From positions 1 to 8,637 of the forward strand of contig JASLGB010000088.1 of the NCBI GenBank assembly GCA_030150315.1: a DNA stretch of 8,637 nucleotides. Reading direction: 5' to 3'. The stretch comes from Dokdonella sp. (GTDB lineage Bacteria; Pseudomonadota; Gammaproteobacteria; Xanthomonadales; Rhodanobacteraceae). Below the pieces are notes generated by a model. The model had not been told where the DNA came from, ran no database searches, and was given only the letters and a program-made list of their open reading frames with translations. This document shows positions 1 to 5,388 of this stretch, in pieces (the first letter of the stretch is position 1; each line of letters opens with the position of its first letter). The translations under genes and the position numbers were made by a program.

Positions 1-413
1 TCACCGGATGGCAGGTCGGGATGCGACGGGTAGCGCGTGCTGTCGTTGTTGTAGGGCCGGAAACCGCGATTCAGCAGAAGCGGCGGCTCGCCGCCCGCCG
101 GCTCGAACAGGGCATACGCCATGATGCCGGCGCGACCGTCGCGGATCTGGTTTTCCAGCTCGTACTGGCGCGGCGGCTGCGCAAAGCGGCCGTGCACGGT
201 GACACGCGGATAGTGCGTGGCATCGGCCTGCGCACGCGCCTCGCGCAGCGACAGGGGCGCCGCCGCAAGCCCGCGATCGAAAGCGGCGAACATGGCCTCT
301 TTCTCGTACGCGCGACCCAGCTGCCAGCTGCCCAGATACAGGAACAGCGCCACGCCGGCCAGGGCCAGCGCGATGGCCAGCCCATGCGGTCGATGCCAGC
401 GCCTAGCAGGCAT
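1..413 (-). CDS. SURF1 family cytochrome oxidase assembly protein (partial, C-terminus outside window)
   Basis: SURF1-family proteins (Shy1 in yeast) are inner-membrane factors that help insert heme a into subunit I of aa3-type oxidases. The 137 codons present show a basic N-terminus, one membrane helix at about residues 11-28, then the family pattern LGSWQLGRAYEKE at 27-39. A Y-P-R-V-x-V-x-G-R-F block follows at about 68-77, then ELENQ at 85-89 and LLLNRGF at 112-118. In the SURF1s I recall, the last block is usually LVNRGW, so the Trp is Phe here. The rest of the soluble domain and the second membrane helix lie beyond position 1. The start is ATG at 413-411, chosen because the next residues lead directly into the helix; no clear Shine-Dalgarno precedes it. 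The gene is divergent from the DUF2909 gene and separated from coxC by a terminator-like hairpin, so it probably has its own promoter. Confidence 0.85.
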   Translation of the reverse strand, partial: MPARRWHRPHGLAIALALAGVALFLYLGSWQLGRAYEKEAMFAAFDRGLAAAPLSLREARAQADATHYPRVTVHGRFAQPPRQYELENQIRDGRAGIMAYALFEPAGGEPPLLLNRGFRPYNNDSTRYPSHPDLPSG

Positions 414-420
414 GCCGGCG

Positions 421-426
421 TATACT
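421..426 (+). promoter_or_regulatory. possible -10 element for the DUF2909 gene
   Basis: TATACT sits 44 bases before the preferred ATG at 470, in the short divergent gap between SURF1 and the DUF2909 gene. No convincing -35 hexamer lies 16-18 bases upstream, and that DNA is already SURF1 coding sequence. It overlaps the palindrome GTATAC (420-425), so a weak TATACG is also readable on the minus strand just ahead of the SURF1 ATG. Low confidence. Confidence 0.25.
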
Positions 427-469
427 CGACCGGGCCGCGACGATGCGCGGCTGCGTGGACGCTTTCGAC

Positions 470-679
470 ATGTTTGGCAAGATCCTGATTCTGATTTTCC
501 TGGCCGCCATCCTCTACAACCTCGGCGCCGGCCTCTATTACATGATGACCGACAAGAGCGGCAGCGACCGCGTCGTGAAGGCGCTGACGCGCCGTGTCGG
601 CCTGTCGGTGCTGTTGATTGCGCTCGTCGTCCTGGCGATTGCGACCGGTATCATCAAGCCGCACGGCATCGTTGGCTGA
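470..679 (+). CDS. DUF2909 twin-transmembrane protein of the cox locus
   Basis: A 69-residue protein of unknown function. It has two hydrophobic helices, at about residues 3-25 and 43-61, joined by a short polar loop with D-K-S-G-S-D-R (28-34) followed by V-V-K-A-L-T-x-R-V (35-43). It ends in a conserved-looking K-P-H-G (63-66). I recognise this as the DUF2909 type, commonly found beside cytochrome oxidase and SURF1 genes in gammaproteobacteria; a role in oxidase assembly is inferred from location only. The start could be ATG 443 (78 residues, with nine extra residues including a Cys) or ATG 470. I prefer 470 because family members usually begin immediately before the first helix; neither has a strong Shine-Dalgarno. 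The gene lies on the opposite strand from all cox genes, convergent with coxC and divergent from SURF1. Confidence 0.85.
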   Translation: MFGKILILIFLAAILYNLGAGLYYMMTDKSGSDRVVKALTRRVGLSVLLIALVVLAIATGIIKPHGIVG

Positions 680-824
680 GCGCCAACCGGGCTGAAGCCT
701 GCCTCGTCGCGACGTCCGGTCGCGCGCCTGCGTCGTCCTGCCGCGAATCAGCCGCTTATGGTAGCCAGATTGGCGTGCCGCTGCACTTCGCGCGGCCGCT
801 TGCCGCATGCATCGATTCCCTGAA
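680..824. other. intergenic spacer between the DUF2909 gene and the terminator hairpin
   Basis: The DUF2909 stop is at 677-679 and the coxC stop, on the other strand, is at 882-884. I see no plausible gene, RNA gene or repeat family in this 145-base stretch. It is GC-rich and contains the 8-base palindrome GCGGCCGC, to which I assign no function. Confidence 0.6.
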
Positions 825-858
825 CACGACAAGGGCGCCGTGCGGCGCCCTTGTCGTG
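825..858. terminator. bidirectional terminator-like hairpin between coxC and the DUF2909 gene
   Basis: Arms 825-839 and 844-858 are perfect inverted repeats (CACGACAAGGGCGCC and its complement) with a 4-base loop GTGC, giving a 15-bp stem. It begins 23 bases past the coxC stop on the minus strand and lies about 145 bases past the DUF2909 stop on the plus strand, so it could end both convergent transcripts. Neither strand has a proper U-tract after the stem, so termination efficiency is uncertain. Its place suggests the coxB-coxA-ctaG-coxC unit ends here and that SURF1 is transcribed separately. Confidence 0.7.
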
Positions 859-881
859 GATCCAGCGGTTCCCTGCGCGCG

Positions 882-1751
882 TCAGAGCACGTAGACGAAC
901 AGGAACAGGCCGAGCCAGACCACGTCGACGAAGTGCCAGTACCACGCGACCGCTTCAAAGCCGAAGTGGTTGTCACGCGTGAAGTGGCCCTTGATGCAGC
1001 GGTACCGAATCATCGTCAGCATGATCGCGCCCAACGTGACGTGCAGGCCGTGGAATCCGGTCAGCATGTAGAACGTGCTGCCGTAGATGCCACTGCGCAG
1101 GGTCAGGTTGAGATCGCCATACGCATGCACGTATTCGTAGACCTGGAAGCCGAGGAAGATCGCGCCGAGCAGGACGGTCAACGCGAGGAAGATGATCGTG
1201 CGCTGGCGGTTGGCCGCACGCAGGGCGTGATGGGCGATGGTCAGCGTGATGCCGGAGGTCAGCAGTAGCATCGTGTTGAGCAGCGGGATGCCCCACGGCG
1301 ACATCGTCTTGTAGGCACCGCCTACCGCTTCCGGGCCGTTGGTCGGCCATGCGGCGGTGTAGTCGGGCCACAGGAAGTAGTTGGTCATCGCACCTTTGCC
1401 GGAGCCACCCAGCCACGGCACGACGATGTCGCGTGCGTAGTAGAGGGCACCGAAGAACGCGGCGAAGAACATCACTTCGGAGAAGATGAACCAAATCATT
1501 CCCATGCGGAACGACACGTCCACCTGCTTGTTGTAGAGGCCGCCGACGGATTCGCGGATGACCGTTCCGAACCAGCCGAACAGCATCACGATCATCAGTG
1601 CGACGCCGAGCGCCAACACCGGCTTGCCGATGCCGGGCATGTCGTTCATCCACATCGCCGCGCCGCTGACGCCGCTGAACAGGCCAAGCGAGCCCAGGAT
1701 CGGCCAGTGGCTGCCGTGGGGAACGTAGTAAGCACCTTGTGTTTGCGCCAT
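882..1751 (-). CDS. coxC: cytochrome c oxidase subunit III
   Basis: Subunit III of the aa3-type oxidase, a 289-residue integral membrane protein with seven predicted helices. It carries no redox centre; in this family it stabilises the catalytic core and helps proton entry at subunit I. Recognisable blocks are FRMGMIWFIFSEVMFF (81-96), with the conserved membrane Glu92, LLNTMLLLTSGITLTIAHHAL (157-177), GFHGLHV (232-238), and the C-terminal FEAVAWYWHFVDVVWL (265-280). Length is slightly above the usual 260-280, mostly because of a loop at about 113-150. The start is ATG at 1751-1749, encoding MAQTQGAYYVPHG; the same frame is open for 32 more codons upstream, but those overlap the end of ctaG. 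GAGG at 1765-1762 lies 10 bases before the ATG. It is last in the cox unit, 31 bases after ctaG, and is followed by the 825-858 hairpin. Confidence 0.96.
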   Translation of the reverse strand: MAQTQGAYYVPHGSHWPILGSLGLFSGVSGAAMWMNDMPGIGKPVLALGVALMIVMLFGWFGTVIRESVGGLYNKQVDVSFRMGMIWFIFSEVMFFAAFFGALYYARDIVVPWLGGSGKGAMTNYFLWPDYTAAWPTNGPEAVGGAYKTMSPWGIPLLNTMLLLTSGITLTIAHHALRAANRQRTIIFLALTVLLGAIFLGFQVYEYVHAYGDLNLTLRSGIYGSTFYMLTGFHGLHVTLGAIMLTMIRYRCIKGHFTRDNHFGFEAVAWYWHFVDVVWLGLFLFVYVL

Positions 1752-1782
1752 GGCGGGCGGGCCTCGATCAGTGTTTCGTGGA

Positions 1783-2370
1783 TCAGCCGGCGGCCGGGGA
1801 CGGCGACGGCGAACCGGTTTCGGAAAGACGCCGCGTGGCGACTTCATTGGTGTAGAACGTGTACGACAGGGTCAGCTCGCGCACGTTCTTCGGCAACTGC
1901 GGGTCGACGAAGAAACGCACCGGCATGCGGCGCGTTTCGCCGCCCGCCAGCATCTGCTCGGTGAAGCAGAAGCACTCGGTCTTGTTGAAGAACGGCGACG
2001 CATTGCTCGGCGCGACGCTCGGCACGGCATTGCCGACGATGGCCTCCGGGCCGGTATTGGACGCGTCGAACCACACTTCCGTGAGCTTGCCCGGGTGCAC
2101 TTCGATGCTCGGCCGCTCCGGCACGAACGTCCACGGCAGCTTGCTGTTGACGTTGGCGACGAACTGCACGGTGACCGTGCGGCTGGTGTCTTCGACCAGC
2201 TGGGCGGCGCTCGCCGCGGCGGCGCCATTGGCCAGCTTGATGCCGAAAACGTGCTCGCAAACGATTCGATACACCGGAACCATCGCAAATCCGAACAGGA
2301 ACGAGCACGCGACCACGATGCCGCCGGTCTTGAGCACGTTCGAGTTGCGGTTGGAGGTGGTGGATTCCAT
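1783..2370 (-). CDS. ctaG: cytochrome c oxidase assembly protein CtaG/Cox11
   Basis: Cox11-type copper chaperone that delivers copper to the CuB site of subunit I. It is anchored in the inner membrane with its copper-binding domain in the periplasm. The 195-residue product has a short polar N-terminus, one helix at about 15-33, then P-V-Y-R-I-V-C with Cys38, matching the family's P-L-Y-x-x-x-C. The copper motif F-N-K-T-E-C-F-C-F is at 128-136, with Cys133 and Cys135. The immunoglobulin-like domain ends in an ELTLSYTFY strand (165-173), followed by a Ser/Pro-rich tail (184-195). Length is normal for the family. The start is ATG at 2370-2368, giving MESTTSNRN; no good Shine-Dalgarno precedes it. 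The frame stays open to 2490, with another ATG at 2421, but those extra residues are hydrophilic and look unlike family members. It sits between coxA and coxC, the usual place. Confidence 0.93.
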   Translation of the reverse strand: MESTTSNRNSNVLKTGGIVVACSFLFGFAMVPVYRIVCEHVFGIKLANGAAAASAAQLVEDTSRTVTVQFVANVNSKLPWTFVPERPSIEVHPGKLTEVWFDASNTGPEAIVGNAVPSVAPSNASPFFNKTECFCFTEQMLAGGETRRMPVRFFVDPQLPKNVRELTLSYTFYTNEVATRRLSETGSPSPSPAAG

Positions 2371-2505
2371 CGGCTTGTCGGTCACGTCTTCAGGAAAACT
2401 CTCGCCAGGGGCCGCGCCCATGTAGCGGGCGCTGCCGTGTTCGCCGGGGCGTTTGCCCTCATGCCTGCCCTGCCCATGGCGCGAAGCCACGGACCGGGAA
2501 TTGGA
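2371..2505 (-). other. coxA-ctaG spacer, no supported gene
   Basis: This 135-base gap is long for an otherwise tight operon. On the minus strand it contains an ATG-started 31-codon frame ending at 2382 and an N-terminal extension of the ctaG frame. Neither encodes a hydrophobic helix or a sequence I recognise, and neither has a convincing ribosome-binding site. I therefore leave it as untranslated spacer, possibly holding the ctaG translation signals. Confidence 0.5.
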
Positions 2506-4128
2506 TCAGTGCTGGACGTCTTCGTGCGCCAGCATGCCGGGCTTGAGTTCCGGCGGCGTGGCAAAGGTGTGGTGCGGGGCCGGCGACGGCACTGTCCACT
2601 CCAGTCCGCGCGCACCCTCCCAGACCCGCGCCGTGGCCTTCTCCTTGGAGAAGTAGACGCAGTGGATGATGACGCCGACGAAGATCAGCTGGGTGGCGCC
2701 GAACCAGAAGCCGCCGATGGAGCTGATCATGTTGAAGTCGGCGAACGCGACGTTGTAGTCCGGGATGCGGCGCGGCATGCCGGCCAGTCCGAGGAAATGC
2801 TGCGGGAAGAACAGCACGTTCACCGAAATCACGCTGGACCAGAAGTGGATCTTGCCCCACTTCTCCGAATACATGTTGCCGGACCACTTCGGCAGCCAGT
2901 AGTAGGCCGACGCCATGATCGCGAACACCGCTCCGGTGACCAGCACGTAATGGAAGTGCGCCACCACGAAGTAGCTGTCCTGATACTGGAAGTCCGCCGG
3001 AACGATCGCGCACATCACGCCGGAGAAACCGCCGATCGTGAACAGGACGACGAACGCGACCGCGAACAGCATCGGCGTCTCGAACGTCATCGCGCCGCCC
3101 CACATCGTGGTCAGCCAGTTGAAGACCTTCACGCCGGTCGGAATCGCGATCAGCATCGTCGCGTACATGAAGAACAGCTCGCCGCCCAGCGGCATGCCGA
3201 CCGAGAACATGTGGTGCGCCCACACGATGAACGACAGGAACGCGATCGACGCGATGGCATAGACCATCGCCTGGTAGCCGAAGATCGGCTTGCGCGAGAA
3301 GGTCGGGATGATCTCGGACACGATCCCGAAGGCCGGCAGGATCATGATGTAGACCTCGGGATGCCCGAAGAACCAGAAGATGTGCTGGTACAGCACCGGG
3401 TCGCCGCCGCCGGCCGCGTTGAAGAAGCTGGTGCCAAAGTACTTGTCGGTGAGCAGCATCGTGACCGCACCGGCCAGAACCGGCATCACGGCGATCAGCA
3501 GGAAAGCGGTGATCAGCCAGCTCCACACGAACACCGGCATCTTCAGCAGGTCCATGCCGGGCGCGCGCATGTTGAGCACGGTGGCGATGATGTTGATCGC
3601 GCCCATGATCGAGCTGATGCCCATCATGTGCACGGCGAAGATCGAGAACGCGACGTTGACGCCGCCCTGCAGCGCCAGCGGCGGGTACATGGTCCAGCCA
3701 CCCTGCGGGCCGCCACCCGGCATGAACATCGTCGACAGCAGCAGCAGGAAGGCGAACGGCAGAATCCAGAACGACCAGTTGTTCATGCGCGGCAGCGCCA
3801 TGTCCGGCGCGCCGATCTGCAACGGGATCATCCAGTTGGCGAGGCCGACGAAGGCCGGCATGACCGCGCCGAAGATCATGACCAGCGCATGCATCGAGGT
3901 CATTTCATTGAAGAACTCAGGCTGCATCAGCTGCATGCCGGGCTGGAACAGTTCGGCGCGGACCAGCATCGCCATCGTGCCGCCGATGAAGAACATCGTC
4001 AGCGAGAAGACGAGGTACAGCGTGCCGATGTCCTTGTGGTTGGTCGTGAACAGCCAACGGTCCAGGAAGCCCTTCGGCTTGTGGTCGTGGTCGTGTTCGT
4101 ATTGGATGGCGGGATTGACTGCAGCCAT
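2506..4128 (-). CDS. coxA: cytochrome c oxidase subunit I (aa3 type)
   Basis: Catalytic subunit of the proton-pumping heme-copper oxidase, reducing O2 to water at the heme a3-CuB centre in the inner membrane. The 540-residue protein has about twelve predicted helices. Expected ligands are visible: His80 and His393 for heme a, His391 for heme a3, and His256, His305 and His306 for CuB. Tyr260 in GHPEVY is the residue that cross-links to a CuB His in this family. Proton-path residues of the A1 group are present: Asp109 in GAPDM and Glu258 (D path) and Lys334 in PTGVKVFNW (K path). The N-terminus is His/Asp-rich (YEHDHDH, 10-16). Gln383 precedes Asp384 where bovine subunit I has His368-Asp369. 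The start is ATG at 4128-4126, supported by GAGG eight bases upstream; a longer open frame runs into coxB and is rejected. It is second in the operon, 79 bases after coxB. Confidence 0.97.
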   Translation of the reverse strand: MAAVNPAIQYEHDHDHKPKGFLDRWLFTTNHKDIGTLYLVFSLTMFFIGGTMAMLVRAELFQPGMQLMQPEFFNEMTSMHALVMIFGAVMPAFVGLANWMIPLQIGAPDMALPRMNNWSFWILPFAFLLLLSTMFMPGGGPQGGWTMYPPLALQGGVNVAFSIFAVHMMGISSIMGAINIIATVLNMRAPGMDLLKMPVFVWSWLITAFLLIAVMPVLAGAVTMLLTDKYFGTSFFNAAGGGDPVLYQHIFWFFGHPEVYIMILPAFGIVSEIIPTFSRKPIFGYQAMVYAIASIAFLSFIVWAHHMFSVGMPLGGELFFMYATMLIAIPTGVKVFNWLTTMWGGAMTFETPMLFAVAFVVLFTIGGFSGVMCAIVPADFQYQDSYFVVAHFHYVLVTGAVFAIMASAYYWLPKWSGNMYSEKWGKIHFWSSVISVNVLFFPQHFLGLAGMPRRIPDYNVAFADFNMISSIGGFWFGATQLIFVGVIIHCVYFSKEKATARVWEGARGLEWTVPSPAPHHTFATPPELKPGMLAHEDVQH

Positions 4129-4136
4129 GGCCTGAA

Positions 4137-4140
4137 CCTC
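4137..4140 (-). promoter_or_regulatory. Shine-Dalgarno for coxA
   Basis: GAGG on the minus strand lies eight bases before the ATG at 4128. This fixes the coxA start and argues against the 42-codon longer open frame that would overlap the end of coxB. Confidence 0.7.
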
Positions 4141-4207
4141 AGTGTCTAGATTGCGGGGCCGCGCACGGCCTTGGTGTATTCCGGCTCCGCTCACGCGGAA
4201 AAACCCA

Positions 4208-5104
4208 TCAGCCCTGTGTTTCCGCCAGCGCCGGCACCTGTGCCGTCGAGTCACCCTTGGCGACGGCCTGCTCGGACTCCTGCGCCGCCAGCCACTGCTC
4301 GAACTCGGCCTTCGGCACCGCTTTCACGACGATCGGCATGAAGGCGTGGTCCTTGCCGCACAGCTCCGCGCACTGGCCGCGGTAGATGCCCGGCTGGTCG
4401 ATCAGCGTCCACTGGTCGTTGATGATTCCGGGGATCGCGTCCTGTTTCCAGCCCAGCGCCGGCACCCACCACGAGTGGATGACGTCGTCGGCAGTGATGA
4501 CGAAGCGCACCTTGACGCCGACCGGCAGCACCAGCGGCTTGTCGACGTTCAGCAGATAGCTGTCGTAGTCGCCGTCCTTCACCGACTTCGGATCGAGACC
4601 CGAGCGAACCTGGCGGATCTGGTGGGATTTGGCGTCCAGCGTGGAGATGAAATTCACCGACGTCGGCTTCTTGTAGTAGTCGACGTACTCGTAGCGCCAC
4701 TTCCACTGGTAGCCGGTGATCTTGACGATCATGTCGGAGTTGCCGACGTCGGCCATGTCGATCAGCAGTCGGGTCGCCGGCCACGCCATCGCGATCAGGA
4801 TGATGATCGGAACGATGGTCCACACCGCTTCGAGCTTGGTGTTGTGCGTGAACGTCGCCGGCACGACGCCGCGCGACTTACGGAACTTGAACATCGCGTA
4901 GATCATCGCGCCGAACACGATCGCGCCGATGGCCACACAGACCCACAGGGCAATCATGTGGACCTCGTGCACACGCTGAGAGATCGACGTGGCACCGGGC
5001 GCCATGTTGAGCTGCCACGGAGTCGGGTTGGCGAATGCCGAGCCGCACGCCAGCAACGCGAACGCCGCAAGCGCGCCACGCGCGCGCCGTACAGATGAAA
5101 TCAT
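4208..5104 (-). CDS. coxB: cytochrome c oxidase subunit II (CuA subunit)
   Basis: Subunit II takes electrons from cytochrome c through its binuclear CuA centre and passes them to heme a in subunit I. The 298-residue precursor has an N-terminal signal sequence (cleavage plausible after AFA, residue 25), two membrane helices at about 50-72 and 92-111, and a periplasmic cupredoxin domain. The aromatic block GYQWKWRYEY is at 131-140. All CuA ligands are visible: His210 in HSWWVP, then Cys245, Glu247, Cys249, His253 and Met256 in GQCAELCGKDHAFM. There is no C-terminal cytochrome c domain, so this is not a caa3 enzyme. The start is ATG at 5104-5102, because AAGG lies eight bases upstream; ATG at 5110 would be too close to it. 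The signal region also contains LLAC (17-20), a possible lipobox. It is first gene of the operon, behind a good promoter. Confidence 0.97.
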   Translation of the reverse strand: MISSVRRARGALAAFALLACGSAFANPTPWQLNMAPGATSISQRVHEVHMIALWVCVAIGAIVFGAMIYAMFKFRKSRGVVPATFTHNTKLEAVWTIVPIIILIAMAWPATRLLIDMADVGNSDMIVKITGYQWKWRYEYVDYYKKPTSVNFISTLDAKSHQIRQVRSGLDPKSVKDGDYDSYLLNVDKPLVLPVGVKVRFVITADDVIHSWWVPALGWKQDAIPGIINDQWTLIDQPGIYRGQCAELCGKDHAFMPIVVKAVPKAEFEQWLAAQESEQAVAKGDSTAQVPALAETQG

Positions 5105-5112
5105 CGCCATCA

Positions 5113-5116
5113 CCTT
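5113..5116 (-). promoter_or_regulatory. Shine-Dalgarno deciding the coxB start
   Basis: AAGG on the minus strand lies eight bases before the ATG at 5104 but only two before the in-frame ATG at 5110. The downstream ATG is therefore the better start, two residues shorter than the alternative. Confidence 0.55.
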
Positions 5117-5135
5117 GTTTCGATTGACCCTGATG

Positions 5136-5150
5136 CGTCGCACCGCGACG
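5136..5150 (-). other. small hairpin in the coxB leader
   Basis: CGTCGC and GCGACG (5136-5141 and 5145-5150) form a perfect 6-bp stem with a 3-base loop. It ends about 31 bases upstream of the coxB ATG, inside the inferred leader of about 110 bases. It might affect leader stability or translation, but such short GC stems also arise by chance in DNA this rich in G and C. Confidence 0.35.
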
Positions 5151-5220
5151 GGAAAACGATTCCGGCCGCGAGGGCTGGATCGGGTCCCCGCAAGCGGCGC
5201 TGCGGCTGAATATCGGCGGA

Positions 5221-5250
5221 ATCATAGTGGACGGCGCCGGTCAGCGGCAA
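5221..5250 (-). promoter_or_regulatory. sigma70-like promoter for the coxB-coxA-ctaG-coxC operon
   Basis: Reading the minus strand, TTGCCG (5250-5245), an 18-base spacer and TATGAT (5226-5221) resemble a housekeeping promoter. Transcription would begin near 5214 and leave a leader of about 110 bases before coxB. The A/T-rich -10 stands out in this GC-rich gap. I see no clear operator, such as an FNR/Anr or RoxR-type site, that I could defend by eye. Confidence 0.55.
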
Positions 5251-5294
5251 CCGCAGCGCAGCGCGCCACGTCCGCGCACATGCCCGAAGTCGTA

Positions 5295-5324
5295 TTGGCT
5301 CGCAGGGGAGCGCATGACTACACT
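5295..5324 (+). promoter_or_regulatory. possible sigma70-like promoter for putA
   Basis: TTGGCT (5295-5300), an 18-base spacer and TACACT (5319-5324) would start transcription near 5331, about 54 bases before the inferred putA start codon. It lies back to back with the coxB promoter, the two -35 boxes being about 45 bases apart. The match is weaker than for coxB. It conflicts with translation of the short ORF at 5314-5388, whose ATG would then lie upstream of the transcript start. Confidence 0.4.
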
Positions 5325-5388
5325 AGAAGATCCACTTGGCGCCGTCTGGCGCTGCCCCGACGATCCCCCCGCGAGAAAGACGCCTTGA
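5314..5388 (+). other. 24-codon ORF overlapping the putA start (possible leader peptide)
   Basis: ATG at 5314 is preceded by the purine-rich AGGGGAG (5304-5310) and opens a 24-codon frame with a TGA at 5386-5388. That stop overlaps the inferred TTG start of putA (5385-5387) as TTGA, the geometry of translational coupling. The peptide (beginning MTTLEDPLGAVW) is not hydrophobic, has no run of Pro codons beyond a Pro-Pro pair, and is not recognised. If the promoter at 5295-5324 is real, the ORF is not transcribed from its own ATG. Listed as a candidate only. Confidence 0.25.

Noticed and set aside
71..976. Minus-strand 301-codon frame running across SURF1, the DUF2909 gene and the end of coxC
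   Set aside because: It crosses three better-supported genes and the terminator hairpin, in a frame with no family motifs. SURF1 motifs occur in a different frame of the same strand.
2382..2477. 31-codon minus-strand ORF between coxA and ctaG as a small oxidase assembly protein
   Set aside because: It lacks the single hydrophobic helix expected of such proteins, has no clear ribosome-binding site, and is Ala/Pro/Arg-rich as chance GC-rich frames are.
3038..4135. Apparent loss of the K-path lysine in CoxA (TFETPM at 348-353)
   Set aside because: I first took this as the lysine position. Counting from the heme ligands shows that the K-path lysine is Lys334 in PTGVKVF, which is present.
1750..4149. 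Plus-strand 799-codon open frame antisense to coxA and ctaG
   Set aside because: It is a shadow of the oxidase genes. Its product is a charged His/Arg/Asp-rich string with no membrane segments or motifs, while the minus strand has complete CoxA and CtaG.
4142..5098. Plus-strand 318-codon frame antisense to coxB
   Set aside because: Same GC-rich antisense artefact; the minus strand encodes CoxB with all CuA ligands.
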